Below are positions 1 to 8,422 of a stretch of DNA of 51,068 bases, in pieces; position 1 is the stretch's first letter, and every line of letters starts with the position of its first letter. The position numbers and the translations under genes were made by a program. The notes under the pieces were generated by a model. That model was given only the letters and a program-made list of their open reading frames with translations. It made no database searches and was not told where the DNA came from. The stretch lies in the NCBI GenBank assembly GCA_016124735.1, contig WGMZ01000048.1:1-51068 (forward strand), in the 5' to 3' direction. This DNA is from Bacteroidota bacterium. GTDB lineage: Bacteria > Bacteroidota > Bacteroidia > UBA8524.

Positions 1-166
1 TCGCAGTTGATTTTGCTCGCTCAAATTTAGACGCGGAGTCGCAATTAGGGTAGGCTGACGCATAACGGAGTCGCAGTTGATTTTGCTCGCTCAAATTTAG
101 ACGCGTAGATGCAATTAGTGTAGGCTGACGCACAACGGAGTCGCAGTTGATTTTGCTCGCTCAAAT
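1..166. repeat. 70-bp tandem repeat, about 2.4 copies, cut by the window edge
   Basis: Copies begin at 1, 71 and 141 and are nearly identical; the third stops at about 166, where the sequence changes. The array may extend left of the window. Each unit has an internal echo: the decamer CGGAGTCGCA occurs at 34-43 inside the first unit and at the unit junctions 66-75 and 136-145, so the unit itself looks like two diverged half-units. No reading frame fits. It lies beyond the 3' end of leuS. Confidence 0.85.
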
Positions 167-180
167 TCAAAATCTGGAAT

Positions 181-204
181 CGCTCGGCCCGGAAGGCCAG
201 AGCG
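181..204. other. GC-rich hairpin with GGCC core
   Basis: Arms CGCTC-GGCC and GGCC-A-GAGCG pair with one bulged base around a 5-nt loop. The right side is followed by an AT-rich stretch (ATATTTTAT). It resembles the hairpin at 237-262 in layout: a 5-6 bp outer stem, one bulge and a GGCC inner stem. It could be a weak plus-strand terminator or a repeat-type element. Confidence 0.5.
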
Positions 205-236
205 ATATTTTATCGCGGTCAAAATAAGATCTGATA

Positions 237-268
237 GCACTCAGGCCGTCCCGGCCGAGTGCTTTTTT
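237..268 (+). terminator. Rho-independent terminator, plus strand
   Basis: The arm GCACTC-A-GGCC pairs with GGCC-GAGTGC around a short loop (stem 237-262) and is followed directly by six T residues (263-268). This is a classic intrinsic terminator. It would end a plus-strand transcript entering from left of the window, so a plus-strand gene probably lies just outside. Confidence 0.7.
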
Positions 269-290
269 GGCGAAACATTATTTAATAGCG

Positions 291-344
291 GAAAAAGGAG
301 AGAATTCCCTTGGTGAGGGCACCAGGTGACCTGGAAAATTCTCT
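291..344 (-). terminator. Probable leuS terminator
   Basis: On the minus strand, AGAGAATT (344-337) pairs with AATTCTCT (306-299), enclosing a smaller GGTG/CACC hairpin. A T-rich tract (CCTTTTTC, 298-291) follows. It lies about 100 bp past the leuS stop, where a terminator is expected. The stem is interrupted, so this is less certain than the 237-268 element. Confidence 0.4.
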
Positions 345-441
345 TTTCTATATTTTTTCGGAATCGAACAAACCGCGTCTCCATTGTGCGTCAGTCGGGC
401 CTTTTTGCGTCCCTGCGTCAAAAATTCGCGCGCGACAAAAA

Positions 442-3300
442 CTAGACAACAACGTTCACGATGCGCCCCTTCACGAAGATGAACTTCTTCAGCGGTTTGC
501 CTTCCATCCACTTCTGGACGATATCGTTCGCCATGATGAGGGCTTGCGCTTCATCGGGGTTCATGTCTAAGGCCATCTCGATGGTGGTTCTGGTTTTGCC
601 GTTGATGGAAATCGGATAGGCAAAGGAGTTCTCTACCAGGTAAGATTCGTCATGGGTAGGGAAAGTCTGCTCGGTGACGGAGAAGGCATTGCCCATTTTG
701 CTCCATAACTCTTCGGCGATATGCGGGGCAAAAGGAGAGAGGATCACCGATAAAGGTTCCAGCACTTCTCTTTTATGGCATTTCATCTGGCCCAATTCGT
801 TGACGGCAATCATAAAGGTGGAAACGGACGTGTTGAACGAGAAGTTCTCAATATCCTCCTTCACCTTCTTGATGGTTTTGTGCAGGGTCTTGAGTTCGTC
901 TTTGGTTGCGGCATCATCTACCACTAAAGATTCGCCGTTTTCGCCTATATAGAGTTTCCAGAGTTTTCCTAAGAAACGGTATACGCCTTCGATACCATTG
1001 GTGTTCCAGGGTTTGGCCATTTCGATCGGACCCAGGAACATCTCGTACATGCGCAAGGTATCGGCGCCGTATTTATTGCAGATATCGTCCGGGTTCACCA
1101 CATTGTACCAGCGCTTCGACATTTTTTCCACTTCACGGGCTACCTGGAAGCTTTTGCCTTCCTGGATAAATTCACCGCCCTTTTCAAAATGGAAGGAGTG
1201 CTTAAAGCTTTCAACATCCAGCTCGTAATCGCCTTTTACCAGATTGATGTCAATGCGCTCTTCGATAATATGATTCACGGATACATTCTGTACCCCGTGC
1301 TTTTCAAACTCTGCCTGTAAAAAGGCAGGAATCTCATCTTTCTTCTTCCACTCGGCGGCAAGCTCATTTGAGATATATAAGGTATATTTTTCCAACAAAG
1401 GCACCTTGTTCACTACTGCAGAATAACCTTGTATCATCCCCTGGTTGATCAGCTTCTTGAAAGGCTCATCTACCGGAACCAATCCGAGGTCGTACAAAAA
1501 CTTCATCCAGAAACGGGCATACAACAAATGTCCCGTGGCATGTTCGGAACCGCCAACATACAAATCCACATTTTGCCAATAGTTCAGCGCGTCTTTGCTG
1601 GCAAATGAAGTGTTATTTTTCGGGTCCATATAGCGCAGGAAATACCAGCTGCTACCTGCCCAACCGGGCATGGTGGTGGTTTCGTATTTCCAGTCTTTAG
1701 CCCGGGCGAGGGGAGGATCTCCATCTTCGGTTGGCAGGAACTTATCAATCTCAGGCAATACCAAAGGCAGCTCTTCCCGCATTGGATATGGGAGTCCATT
1801 ATTGTATTCCACCGGAATCGGTTCGCCCCAATACCTTTGGCGGCCAAAGATGGCATCTCGGAGGCGGTAGTTGGTCTTCCCTTTTCCGAGTCCTTTTTCT
1901 TCGATTGCTTTGATCGCGGCCTTCACCGCAGCCTTCACTTCAAGTCCGTTCAGGAAATCCGAGTTGATGGCTTTTCCTTCCTTGGCGTCGTACGAGTCTT
2001 CCTGGATATCCACGGCCACGTTTCCTTCCACCACCTGGGTGATCTCAATCCCAAAATGTTTGGCAAAAGCATGGTCGCGGCTATCGTGACCCGGCACGGC
2101 CATCACGGCTCCGGTACCATAGCCTGCCAGCACATAATCGCCTACCCAGATCGGTACTTTTTTTCCGGTAAACGGATGGATAGCATAGGCCCCGGTAAAT
2201 TCTCCGGAGATATGTTTTACATCCGACATCCTTTCGCGCTCGGTGCGGTTTTTCGCTTTTTCGACGTATTCGCTCACAATGCTGCGGTGTTCGGCGGGGG
2301 TAATATCGGCCACTAATGGATGCTCCGGTGCAAGTGTCAAAAATGTGACCCCGAAAATGGTATCCGGACGTGTAGTAAACACTTCAATCTTCTCCTGGCT
2401 TCCATCGATGCTAAACTCTATTGAGCAACCTTCGGATTTTCCAATCCAGTTGCGTTGGGTCTCTTTGATGGATGCCGACCAGTCGATACGTTCCAATCCT
2501 TCCAGCAAACGCTCGGAATAGGCAGTGATGCGCAAACTCCATTGCTTCATCTTCTTCCGCTCCACAGGATGTCCGCCGCGCTCGGAAACGCCGTCTTTCA
2601 CCTCCTCATTGGCGAGCACGGTACCCAAAGCCGGACACCAGTTCACAAAGGTTTCGCTGAGGTAAGCCAGTCGGAAGTTAAGCAGAAACTCTTCTTTCTT
2701 TGCGGCACTAAAATTCTTCCATTCGGCCGCTGTAAATGCAGGAATTTCAATTTCGAATCCACCTGTCAGGGCCTCATCTTCATTTCCTTTGTATCCTTCC
2801 ATCTCCAATTGAGCAATCAATGTGTTGATGGCTTCGGCTTTTTTGTTTGCCGGATTGTACCAGCTATCGAACAATTGCAAAAAGATCCATTGGGTCCATT
2901 TGTAGTAGTTGGGGTCGCAGGTTTGTACCTCGCGATCCCAGTCGAAACTGAAGCCGATTTTATCCAGCTGCTCGCGGTATCGGGCAATATTTTCTTTGGT
3001 AGTGACGGCCGGATGCTGTCCGGTTTGAATGGCATATTGTTCTGCCGGTAACCCAAATGCATCGTATCCCATCGGATGCAGAACATTGAATCCCTGCAGT
3101 CTTTTGTATCTGGAATAAATGTCTGAAGCAATGTAGCCCAGTGGATGCCCCACGTGCAGACCCGCTCCTGAAGGGTAAGGAAACATGTCGAGCACATAGA
3201 ACTTCTGTTTATCAGATTGGTCCCTGGCAGCGTTTACTTTCTTTGCTGCCCATTCGTCTTGCCATTTTTTCTCAAAAGATGCCGGATCGTAGTTTGCCAT
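442..3300 (-). CDS. leuS: Leucyl-tRNA synthetase
   Basis: This 952-residue class I aminoacyl-tRNA synthetase charges tRNA-Leu in the cytoplasm. The HIGH-type motif HVGH is at residues 49-52. The KMSKR signature that binds ATP lies near residue 726. The CP1 editing domain is in the middle, with the motif GTGAVMAVPGHDSRD. The protein is longer than the E. coli enzyme (about 860 residues); two extra stretches are visible, near residues 140-200 and 640-700, and such insertions are common in Bacteroidota LeuRS. A TTG codon three codons upstream (3309) is in frame, but the ATG at 3300 giving MANYDPASF is the better start. No clear Shine-Dalgarno precedes it. It is transcribed divergently from ftsX, 86 bp away. 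Identification is very secure. Confidence 0.98.
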   Translation of the reverse strand: MANYDPASFEKKWQDEWAAKKVNAARDQSDKQKFYVLDMFPYPSGAGLHVGHPLGYIASDIYSRYKRLQGFNVLHPMGYDAFGLPAEQYAIQTGQHPAVTTKENIARYREQLDKIGFSFDWDREVQTCDPNYYKWTQWIFLQLFDSWYNPANKKAEAINTLIAQLEMEGYKGNEDEALTGGFEIEIPAFTAAEWKNFSAAKKEEFLLNFRLAYLSETFVNWCPALGTVLANEEVKDGVSERGGHPVERKKMKQWSLRITAYSERLLEGLERIDWSASIKETQRNWIGKSEGCSIEFSIDGSQEKIEVFTTRPDTIFGVTFLTLAPEHPLVADITPAEHRSIVSEYVEKAKNRTERERMSDVKHISGEFTGAYAIHPFTGKKVPIWVGDYVLAGYGTGAVMAVPGHDSRDHAFAKHFGIEITQVVEGNVAVDIQEDSYDAKEGKAINSDFLNGLEVKAAVKAAIKAIEEKGLGKGKTNYRLRDAIFGRQRYWGEPIPVEYNNGLPYPMREELPLVLPEIDKFLPTEDGDPPLARAKDWKYETTTMPGWAGSSWYFLRYMDPKNNTSFASKDALNYWQNVDLYVGGSEHATGHLLYARFWMKFLYDLGLVPVDEPFKKLINQGMIQGYSAVVNKVPLLEKYTLYISNELAAEWKKKDEIPAFLQAEFEKHGVQNVSVNHIIEERIDINLVKGDYELDVESFKHSFHFEKGGEFIQEGKSFQVAREVEKMSKRWYNVVNPDDICNKYGADTLRMYEMFLGPIEMAKPWNTNGIEGVYRFLGKLWKLYIGENGESLVVDDAATKDELKTLHKTIKKVKEDIENFSFNTSVSTFMIAVNELGQMKCHKREVLEPLSVILSPFAPHIAEELWSKMGNAFSVTEQTFPTHDESYLVENSFAYPISINGKTRTTIEMALDMNPDEAQALIMANDIVQKWMEGKPLKKFIFVKGRIVNVVV

Positions 3301-3386
3301 GGAAATCAATTTCAGCCTGCGAATTTAAGCAAAGGAAGCCATGATGGCGAATGTGTAAATAATGGCTATTTTCGCAAGCAAGAGCC
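3301..3386. promoter_or_regulatory. Divergent leuS/ftsX promoter region
   Basis: This 86-bp gap must carry promoters for both divergent genes. Near-matches to the Bacteroidota -7 box TAnnTTTG are TTCCTTTG on the minus strand (3337-3330) for leuS and TATTTTCG on the plus strand (3367-3374) for ftsX. No convincing -33 TTTG box lies at the usual spacing for either. Confidence 0.3.
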
Positions 3387-4244
3387 ATGAAAAATACCCG
3401 ACGCAGACATCCCTCTTCTTTAGCATCCATTCTGAGTATTGCATCCGTTTTGGTAATGTTGGGTTTGTTTCTGAGTGTATTGCTCTTCGGACAAAAGATG
3501 GAAAGCCGCTTGCGCGAACATGTATCTTTGGTGGTCCTTTTTCATCTGGATACGGATGAAGCAAAGATTCTGGATTTGAAGAAGCAGCTGGAGCTGGATG
3601 ATGAAATCAAAGACATTTCCTATTTCTCCAGTGATGAAGGTTTGATGGAGATGACCCAGGACTTGAACCAGGATATTTTGGGAGCATTGGAATTCAACCC
3701 GATTCCTGCCGCCCTGGAAATTCATCTGAAATCGGATTATGCCAACCAGGTGAACCTGGCCAGACTGAAACAGGAATTGAGCAAAAATATCCTAGTGAGA
3801 GAAGTGACCTATCAAAGTGGTATTCTCGAGCAGATTGAAGCCAATGCGCATAAAGTATTACTGGGCATTGCGGCTCTGGGAGTCCTGTTTACGCTAATTG
3901 CCATCACCTTGATCAATAGCACCATTCGTTTGGAATTGTATTCTCAACGATTTATCATTCGAAGCATGCAGCTGGTAGGTGCCAAGCCTTGGTTTATTTT
4001 GCGCCCTTTCCTCGGCAAAGGCTTGCGGATGTCCATCTGGGCTGTACTGATAGCGGTTCCGATTCTTGCCGGTATTGCTTACCTGGCCATGGTATTCGCT
4101 CCGGATTTAAACGGAATGCTGAGCATGCAGGAACAGATTATTCTTGCGGGACTGATATTCCTTTTTGGCGTTTTATTAACGACGATTAGCAGCTATCTTG
4201 CAACCCGCAAGTATTTAAGACTTAAATTAGAAGAACTTTACTGA
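3387..4244 (+). CDS. ftsX: Cell division ABC transporter permease FtsX
   Basis: This 285-residue inner-membrane protein partners the ATPase FtsE and regulates septal peptidoglycan hydrolases. The layout is typical: a short basic cytoplasmic N-terminus, TM1 at about 12-35, a periplasmic domain at about 40-150, then TM segments at about 157-178, 214-236 and 251-270. The stretch IRSMQLVGAKPWFILRPF before TM3 matches the conserved FtsX motif. No ftsE is in the window; in Bacteroidota the two genes are often apart. It opens a tight plus-strand group: the DUF3098 gene starts 2 bp after its stop and uppP follows. The ATG at 3387 fits the expected basic N-terminus. Confidence 0.93.
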   Translation: MKNTRRRHPSSLASILSIASVLVMLGLFLSVLLFGQKMESRLREHVSLVVLFHLDTDEAKILDLKKQLELDDEIKDISYFSSDEGLMEMTQDLNQDILGALEFNPIPAALEIHLKSDYANQVNLARLKQELSKNILVREVTYQSGILEQIEANAHKVLLGIAALGVLFTLIAITLINSTIRLELYSQRFIIRSMQLVGAKPWFILRPFLGKGLRMSIWAVLIAVPILAGIAYLAMVFAPDLNGMLSMQEQIILAGLIFLFGVLLTTISSYLATRKYLRLKLEELY

Positions 4245-4246
4245 TT

Positions 4247-4486
4247 ATGAGTAAGATAAACCCAACTCAAGCTTCCCGAAAGGAAGATCACGGAGGTACG
4301 ACCCTGTTGTTTGGCCGTGTCAATTATTTGCTAATGCTGGCTGCCATTCTCTTTATTGTGGTGGGCTTCGCCCTAATGAGTGGTTCAGAGGATATTTTCT
4401 CGACTACTAAAATCACCGTGGCGCCCATTATGGTATTGATCGGATTCGTTATTGGTGTCTTTTCCATTTTTTACAAGAAGAAGTAA
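4247..4486 (+). CDS. Small DUF3098 family membrane protein
   Basis: This is a 79-residue protein with two predicted membrane segments (about 26-45 and 57-75), a short polar N-terminus and a basic C-terminus (YKKK). It matches the DUF3098 family, which I know as a small Bacteroidota protein encoded between ftsX and uppP. That is exactly its place here, 2 bp after ftsX and 3 bp before uppP. Its function is unknown; the context suggests a role linked to cell division or undecaprenyl-phosphate recycling at the inner membrane, which is inference. Family assignment rests on size, topology and position. Confidence 0.8.
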   Translation: MSKINPTQASRKEDHGGTTLLFGRVNYLLMLAAILFIVVGFALMSGSEDIFSTTKITVAPIMVLIGFVIGVFSIFYKKK

Positions 4487-4489
4487 TAC

Positions 4490-5272
4490 ATGGATTTGAT
4501 TGAAGTCATTGTCCTTGCCATCATTGAAGGACTGACGGAATTCCTGCCTGTTTCTTCGACGGGGCATATGATTATTGCTTCGAGTGTCATGGGAATTGCC
4601 AGCGATGATTTTGTGAAGCTGTTTACCATAGCCATCCAACTTGGTGCAATACTTTCGGTGCTTGTATTGTATTACAAACGCTTTCTAAAAAGTTTTGAAT
4701 TTTACCTCCGCCTATTTATCGCATTTTTACCCGCGGCAGTGATTGGATTGTTGCTCAACGATTACATTGATGCCTTGCTGGAGAGTGCTTTTGTTGTGGC
4801 TTTAACGCTCTTATTGGGAGGAATAGTCCTGCTTTTTGTAGATCGATGGTTTAAAACAGCAGATGATGCGGAACCAAGCAGAAAACAATCGTTACTCATA
4901 GGATTTTTTCAATGTTTGGCGATGATTCCGGGTGTTTCCCGTTCGGCGGCCACCATTATCGGAGGCATGGCGCAGGGTCTGAATAAAAAGTCAGCGGCGG
5001 AATTTTCTTTCTTTCTGGCGGTGCCAACCATGTTTGCTGCCACGGGTTATAAGATGTATAAGTTTCATAAAGAAGTGGGCTTTTCAACCGAACACCTGAC
5101 GCCCATGCTTATTGGCAATGTGATTGCCTTCGTTGTGGCAATGATTGCCATCAAAGGCTTTATTGGTTATGTAACGCAAAACGGCTTTCGCATATTTGGT
5201 TGGTACCGAATCATATTGGGTGCGGCCATTTTGGGCATGATGGCCATGGGTTACGACCTGCAGATTATATGA
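4490..5272 (+). CDS. uppP: Undecaprenyl-diphosphatase UppP (BacA family)
   Basis: This 260-residue polytopic inner-membrane enzyme removes a phosphate from undecaprenyl diphosphate, regenerating the lipid carrier for peptidoglycan and O-antigen synthesis; extra copies give bacitracin resistance. Both signature regions are present: [14 protein letters not shown] at residues 13-26, with the catalytic glutamates and Ser/Thr region, and [13 protein letters not shown] near 148-160. Length is normal for the family (about 260-275). The gene follows the DUF3098 gene by 3 bp and its stop overlaps the truB start (ATGA at 5269-5272), so the two are probably translationally coupled. Confidence 0.97.
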   Translation: MDLIEVIVLAIIEGLTEFLPVSSTGHMIIASSVMGIASDDFVKLFTIAIQLGAILSVLVLYYKRFLKSFEFYLRLFIAFLPAAVIGLLLNDYIDALLESAFVVALTLLLGGIVLLFVDRWFKTADDAEPSRKQSLLIGFFQCLAMIPGVSRSAATIIGGMAQGLNKKSAAEFSFFLAVPTMFAATGYKMYKFHKEVGFSTEHLTPMLIGNVIAFVVAMIAIKGFIGYVTQNGFRIFGWYRIILGAAILGMMAMGYDLQII

Positions 5273-5955
5273 GTTTTCAGGATTTTTCGGAAGGTGAGGT
5301 TTTGTTGATTGACAAACCCAAAGACTGGACATCTTTTGATGTGGTTGCCAAAGTACGCAATGCCATCCGAATCAAGAAGGTAGGGCATGCAGGAACCTTG
5401 GATCCGATGGCTACCGGACTTCTCATTCTTTGTACGGGGAATTTCACCAAGCGGATTGAGCAGTACATGGCAGAAGAGAAAGAATACGAAGGCACTATAC
5501 TTTTCGGCGCCACCACGCCCAGTTACGATGCGGAATCGGAGATAGATTCCCGTTTTGACACATCTTCATTAAGCGAATCTGAGCTTAGGGCACAGGTTCA
5601 ACAATTCATTGGCGAGATTGAACAGGTGCCGCCAGCATTTTCTGCAGTGAAAATAAATGGGCAAAGAGCCTACAAGCTCGCAAGGAAAGGAAAGGAAGTA
5701 GTTCTGGAACCCCGACAGGTTAGGGTGCATGCTTTTGAATTCACACGAATTGAATTTCCCGAGGTGGATTTTAGGATAGTATGCAGCAAAGGAACGTATA
5801 TTCGCAGTCTGGCACACGATCTCGGAAAGGCCATGAATAATGGAGGGCACCTGACACGTTTAGTCAGAACACGTATTGGTCAGTTTCATCTGAAAGATGC
5901 GTGGAATCTGAATACCCTGGTGGAGAAGATACGCGCCGAACGCATCGATTCATGA
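5269..5955 (+). CDS. truB: tRNA pseudouridine(55) synthase TruB
   Basis: This 228-residue cytoplasmic enzyme converts U55 in the T-loop of tRNAs to pseudouridine. The catalytic aspartate is D45 in [14 protein letters not shown], and the N-terminal [11 protein letters not shown] motif is typical. The protein is shorter than E. coli TruB (314 residues) because it lacks the C-terminal PUA-type extension, as is usual in Bacteroidota. The reading frame is open upstream of 5269, but the ATG overlapping the uppP stop (ATGA) gives the expected N-terminus MSFQDFSEG. The stop overlaps the ribF start in the same way. Confidence 0.96.
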   Translation: MSFQDFSEGEVLLIDKPKDWTSFDVVAKVRNAIRIKKVGHAGTLDPMATGLLILCTGNFTKRIEQYMAEEKEYEGTILFGATTPSYDAESEIDSRFDTSSLSESELRAQVQQFIGEIEQVPPAFSAVKINGQRAYKLARKGKEVVLEPRQVRVHAFEFTRIEFPEVDFRIVCSKGTYIRSLAHDLGKAMNNGGHLTRLVRTRIGQFHLKDAWNLNTLVEKIRAERIDS

Positions 5956-6881
5956 AAGTTTACCGAAATCTCGAGGAATTTCAACGTTTACCATTTGCCG
6001 TGGTTACCCAAGGCACTTTTGATGGGGTCCATCTTGGCCATCAGAAAATCCTGAATCAAATCAAAGCACTGGCCAACGAAAACAACGGGGAAACTGTATT
6101 AATTACTTTCTTTCCGCATCCCCGAATGGTTCTTCAACCAGAAGATAATGGGCTGAAATTGCTGGAAACCATCGAAGAGAAAATCAATCATCTTGAAAGG
6201 ATGGGGATTAATCATCTTTTAATTTTGCCCTTTACCAAATCATTTTCCCGTCTGACTGCCCAGGAATTTGTACGCGATATTCTGGTGGAAGGGATCGGAA
6301 CAAAAATTATGGTAGTGGGTTACGACCACCGTTTTGGCAAGAACAGGGAAGGCTCATTTCAGGAATTGAAGCAACTCTCTTCAGTCTATAATTTTGAAGT
6401 TCAGGAGATCGCAGCAGAAGATATTGACGCAGTAACCATTAGCTCCACGAAAATTCGAAATGCGTTATTGTCTGGAGACCTTGTTTCGGCCAATACTTTT
6501 CTGGGCTACGATTACAGGGCGAAAGGAGAGGTGATACGCGGACATCAGAAAGGCAAGACACTTGGCTTTCCAACAGCCAATATTCAGGTGGCACCATACA
6601 AGTTAATTCCCGGCGATGGAGTGTATGCGGTGGAAGTGGTTTTCAACGGCCGACGATATCGTGGCATGACAAATATTGGGTCGCAGCCAACATTTACAGG
6701 AAGAGCCCATGCATTTGAAGTGAATATTTTCGATTTCGACCAGGAAATTTATAATCAGGAGATTGAGGTCATCTTTCATGCTCACCTTCGTCCGGAGATT
6801 AAATTTGATTCGGTAGACGCACTTAAAAGACAATTGGAAAAGGATAAATTTGCTGCCCTCAACGTATTGTTGGGACATTAA
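5952..6881 (+). CDS. ribF: Bifunctional riboflavin kinase/FAD synthetase
   Basis: This 309-residue enzyme phosphorylates riboflavin to FMN and adenylylates FMN to FAD. The N-terminal nucleotidyltransferase half has GTFDGVHLGH at residues 21-30 (the HxGH ATP site) and a later ISSTKIRNALLSGD motif. The C-terminal kinase half, from about residue 185, has KTLGFPTANI near 202. The start is the ATG that overlaps the truB stop; the frame is open further upstream, but the overlap and the family N-terminus support 5952. It is the last gene of the ftsX-uppP-truB-ribF group before the peptidase gene, 14 bp downstream. Confidence 0.97.
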   Translation: MKVYRNLEEFQRLPFAVVTQGTFDGVHLGHQKILNQIKALANENNGETVLITFFPHPRMVLQPEDNGLKLLETIEEKINHLERMGINHLLILPFTKSFSRLTAQEFVRDILVEGIGTKIMVVGYDHRFGKNREGSFQELKQLSSVYNFEVQEIAAEDIDAVTISSTKIRNALLSGDLVSANTFLGYDYRAKGEVIRGHQKGKTLGFPTANIQVAPYKLIPGDGVYAVEVVFNGRRYRGMTNIGSQPTFTGRAHAFEVNIFDFDQEIYNQEIEVIFHAHLRPEIKFDSVDALKRQLEKDKFAALNVLLGH

Positions 6882-6895
6882 GTTTTGAACTGATT

Positions 6896-7822
6896 GTGTT
6901 GAAGAAATCCCTCTTTTTATTACTGGCCTTTTTTGCCATACTTCCTGCCTGGGCCCAGGAAGAAACCGACGACGAATACGAGGATGATGAGATTGAATTG
7001 AACGATTCTTTGGTGGTCGACAGTACATCTTATGACGAAATTCAGATGGATAATTTTCTGGAGGATTTTCTTCACGAAGTGGGTTATTACTTTGATACGG
7101 CCAATGTTCCTGCCATGAATAGCTATGATGGCTGGGACATGAAAAAGATTCATCCCTACGAGCAAAAGCTGGATTCCATTACCGACAGTACCTTGCTGAT
7201 ATTGGTGGAGGGAGAAGACTGTTTCTTTCATCCTCCCACCGTTGGAAATATTACCAGTGGTTTTGGTGTGCGGCGCTGGGGCAGACGATTGAAGTTTCAT
7301 TACGGCACAGACCTGAAACTTACCACCGGTGATCCGGTCTACGCTGTCTTTGATGGCGTGGTGCGTATTGCGCAATACAGCAAATCGTATGGATATGTTG
7401 TGGTGGTTCGTCACTACAATGGCCTGGAAACGATCTATGCTCATTTCAGCAAATTGCTTGTAGTACCGGGCATGAGCATTCGGGCGGGAGAGCCCATCGG
7501 TTTGGGAGGCAGTACCGGAAGATCAACGGGGCCGCATCTTCATTTCGAAATGCGTTACAAAGGGGTGGCTTTCAATCCGGAAAAGGTGATTGATTTCAAC
7601 ACCATGAGTCTGCGTTCCGACAGCCTGTATATCGACAAAGGGTTGTACGACCATATCAAGGAAGTAAAACGAATCAACTCGGCTCAGTACTATAAGGTGC
7701 GCGGTGGTGATACGCTCGGACATATTGCCCGTCGTTATGGAACCAGTGTACGTGCAATCCAGCGTTTGAATGGGATGAAGTCCACCCGGATTCGTGCAGG
7801 ACAAATGATACGCGTTCGCTAG
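6896..7822 (+). CDS. Secreted M23 metallopeptidase with LysM domain
   Basis: This 308-residue exported protein probably cuts peptidoglycan cross-links. A signal peptide (about residues 1-21, ending AWAQ) is followed by a very acidic stretch rich in Asp and Glu. The M23 (LytM) domain spans roughly 110-235, with zinc-site motifs HYGTD (near 134) and HLHFE (near 213) intact, so it should be active. A single LysM glycan-binding domain lies at about 265-307, starting YKVRGGDTLGHIA. LysM at the C-terminus is less usual than at the N-terminus. The start is GTG (6896), chosen because it gives a clean signal peptide. It may be cotranscribed with ribF. Confidence 0.9.
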   Translation: MLKKSLFLLLAFFAILPAWAQEETDDEYEDDEIELNDSLVVDSTSYDEIQMDNFLEDFLHEVGYYFDTANVPAMNSYDGWDMKKIHPYEQKLDSITDSTLLILVEGEDCFFHPPTVGNITSGFGVRRWGRRLKFHYGTDLKLTTGDPVYAVFDGVVRIAQYSKSYGYVVVVRHYNGLETIYAHFSKLLVVPGMSIRAGEPIGLGGSTGRSTGPHLHFEMRYKGVAFNPEKVIDFNTMSLRSDSLYIDKGLYDHIKEVKRINSAQYYKVRGGDTLGHIARRYGTSVRAIQRLNGMKSTRIRAGQMIRVR

Positions 7823-7890
7823 CGCTTACGCGAGAGTGGAGAGCGAAGAGCAGAGAGTGAGCTTGTGTTTGCTCGCGCTAATTGTCTGAA

Positions 7891-7930
7891 CCGCGGATTA
7901 GGCGGATTGCACAGATTTCATGGATTTTTT
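7891..7930. repeat. Degenerate 9-bp GGATT repeat
   Basis: GGATT or AGATT recurs at 7895, 7904, 7913 and 7922, an exact 9-bp period over four units with changing spacer bases. From memory, similar GGATT-rich strings occur between genes in many Bacteroidota genomes. No function is known to me. Just upstream (7823-7870) lies a purine-rich GAGAG-type stretch with no other visible feature. Confidence 0.55.
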
Positions 7931-7983
7931 TAGAAGGAATATCTCAAATCATGCATCCAATTGGGCAACCCCTTCAGGGTCTG

Positions 7984-8420
7984 GTGTTTAGGAGTAAACA
8001 CACCCCCTGGCAAGGCGCTACTTTAATATGAATATTAGGCCCCCTCTCGAGAGGGGGAATGGGGGAGCTTTTTGAGTGCGAAGAGCGGTTTGTGAGGTGT
8101 TTGCCTTGGAGTTAAACACGGCCCTGGCAAGGCGCTACTTAATATGAATATTAGGCCCGCTCTCGAGAGGGGGAATGGGGTAGCTTTTTGAGTGCGAAGA
8201 GCGGTGTGTGATTGTTTGCCTTGGAGTTAAACACGCCCCTGGCAAGGCGCTACTTAATATGAATATTAGGCCCGCTCTCGAGAGGGGGAATGGGGGAGCT
8301 TTTTGAGTGCGAAGAGCGGTTTGTGAGGTGTTTGCCTTGGAGTTAAACACGCCCCTGGCAAGGCGCTACTTTAATTGGGTTGATAGGCCCCTTCTCGAGA
8401 GGGGGAATGGGGGTGTGTTA
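7984..8420. repeat. Tandem array of about four 116-bp stem-loop units
   Basis: The shared core GGCAAGGCGC occurs at 8009, 8126, 8241 and 8357, giving periods of 117, 115 and 116 bp. Each unit carries two inverted repeats. The first is GTGTTTA-GGAG-TAAACAC in unit 1 (7984-8001); later units have a looser GTGTTT/AAACAC version (for example 8097-8119). The second is an 18-bp palindrome with a CTCGAG centre, perfect at 8040-8057 and with one mismatch in the middle copies. Between them sit conserved linkers. The array fills the space between the M23 peptidase (+) and the convergent arnT-like gene (-). A minus-strand reading frame through it is a by-product of the repeat. Confidence 0.9.
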
Positions 8421-8422
8421 AT

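Noticed and set aside
1837-2316. Plus-strand open frame (159 codons) opposite leuS
   Set aside because: Shadow of leuS; no domain or promoter.
8135-8350. Minus-strand open frame of 71 codons inside the stem-loop array
   Set aside because: Its protein repeats with the 116-bp DNA unit, so it is a by-product of the repeat.
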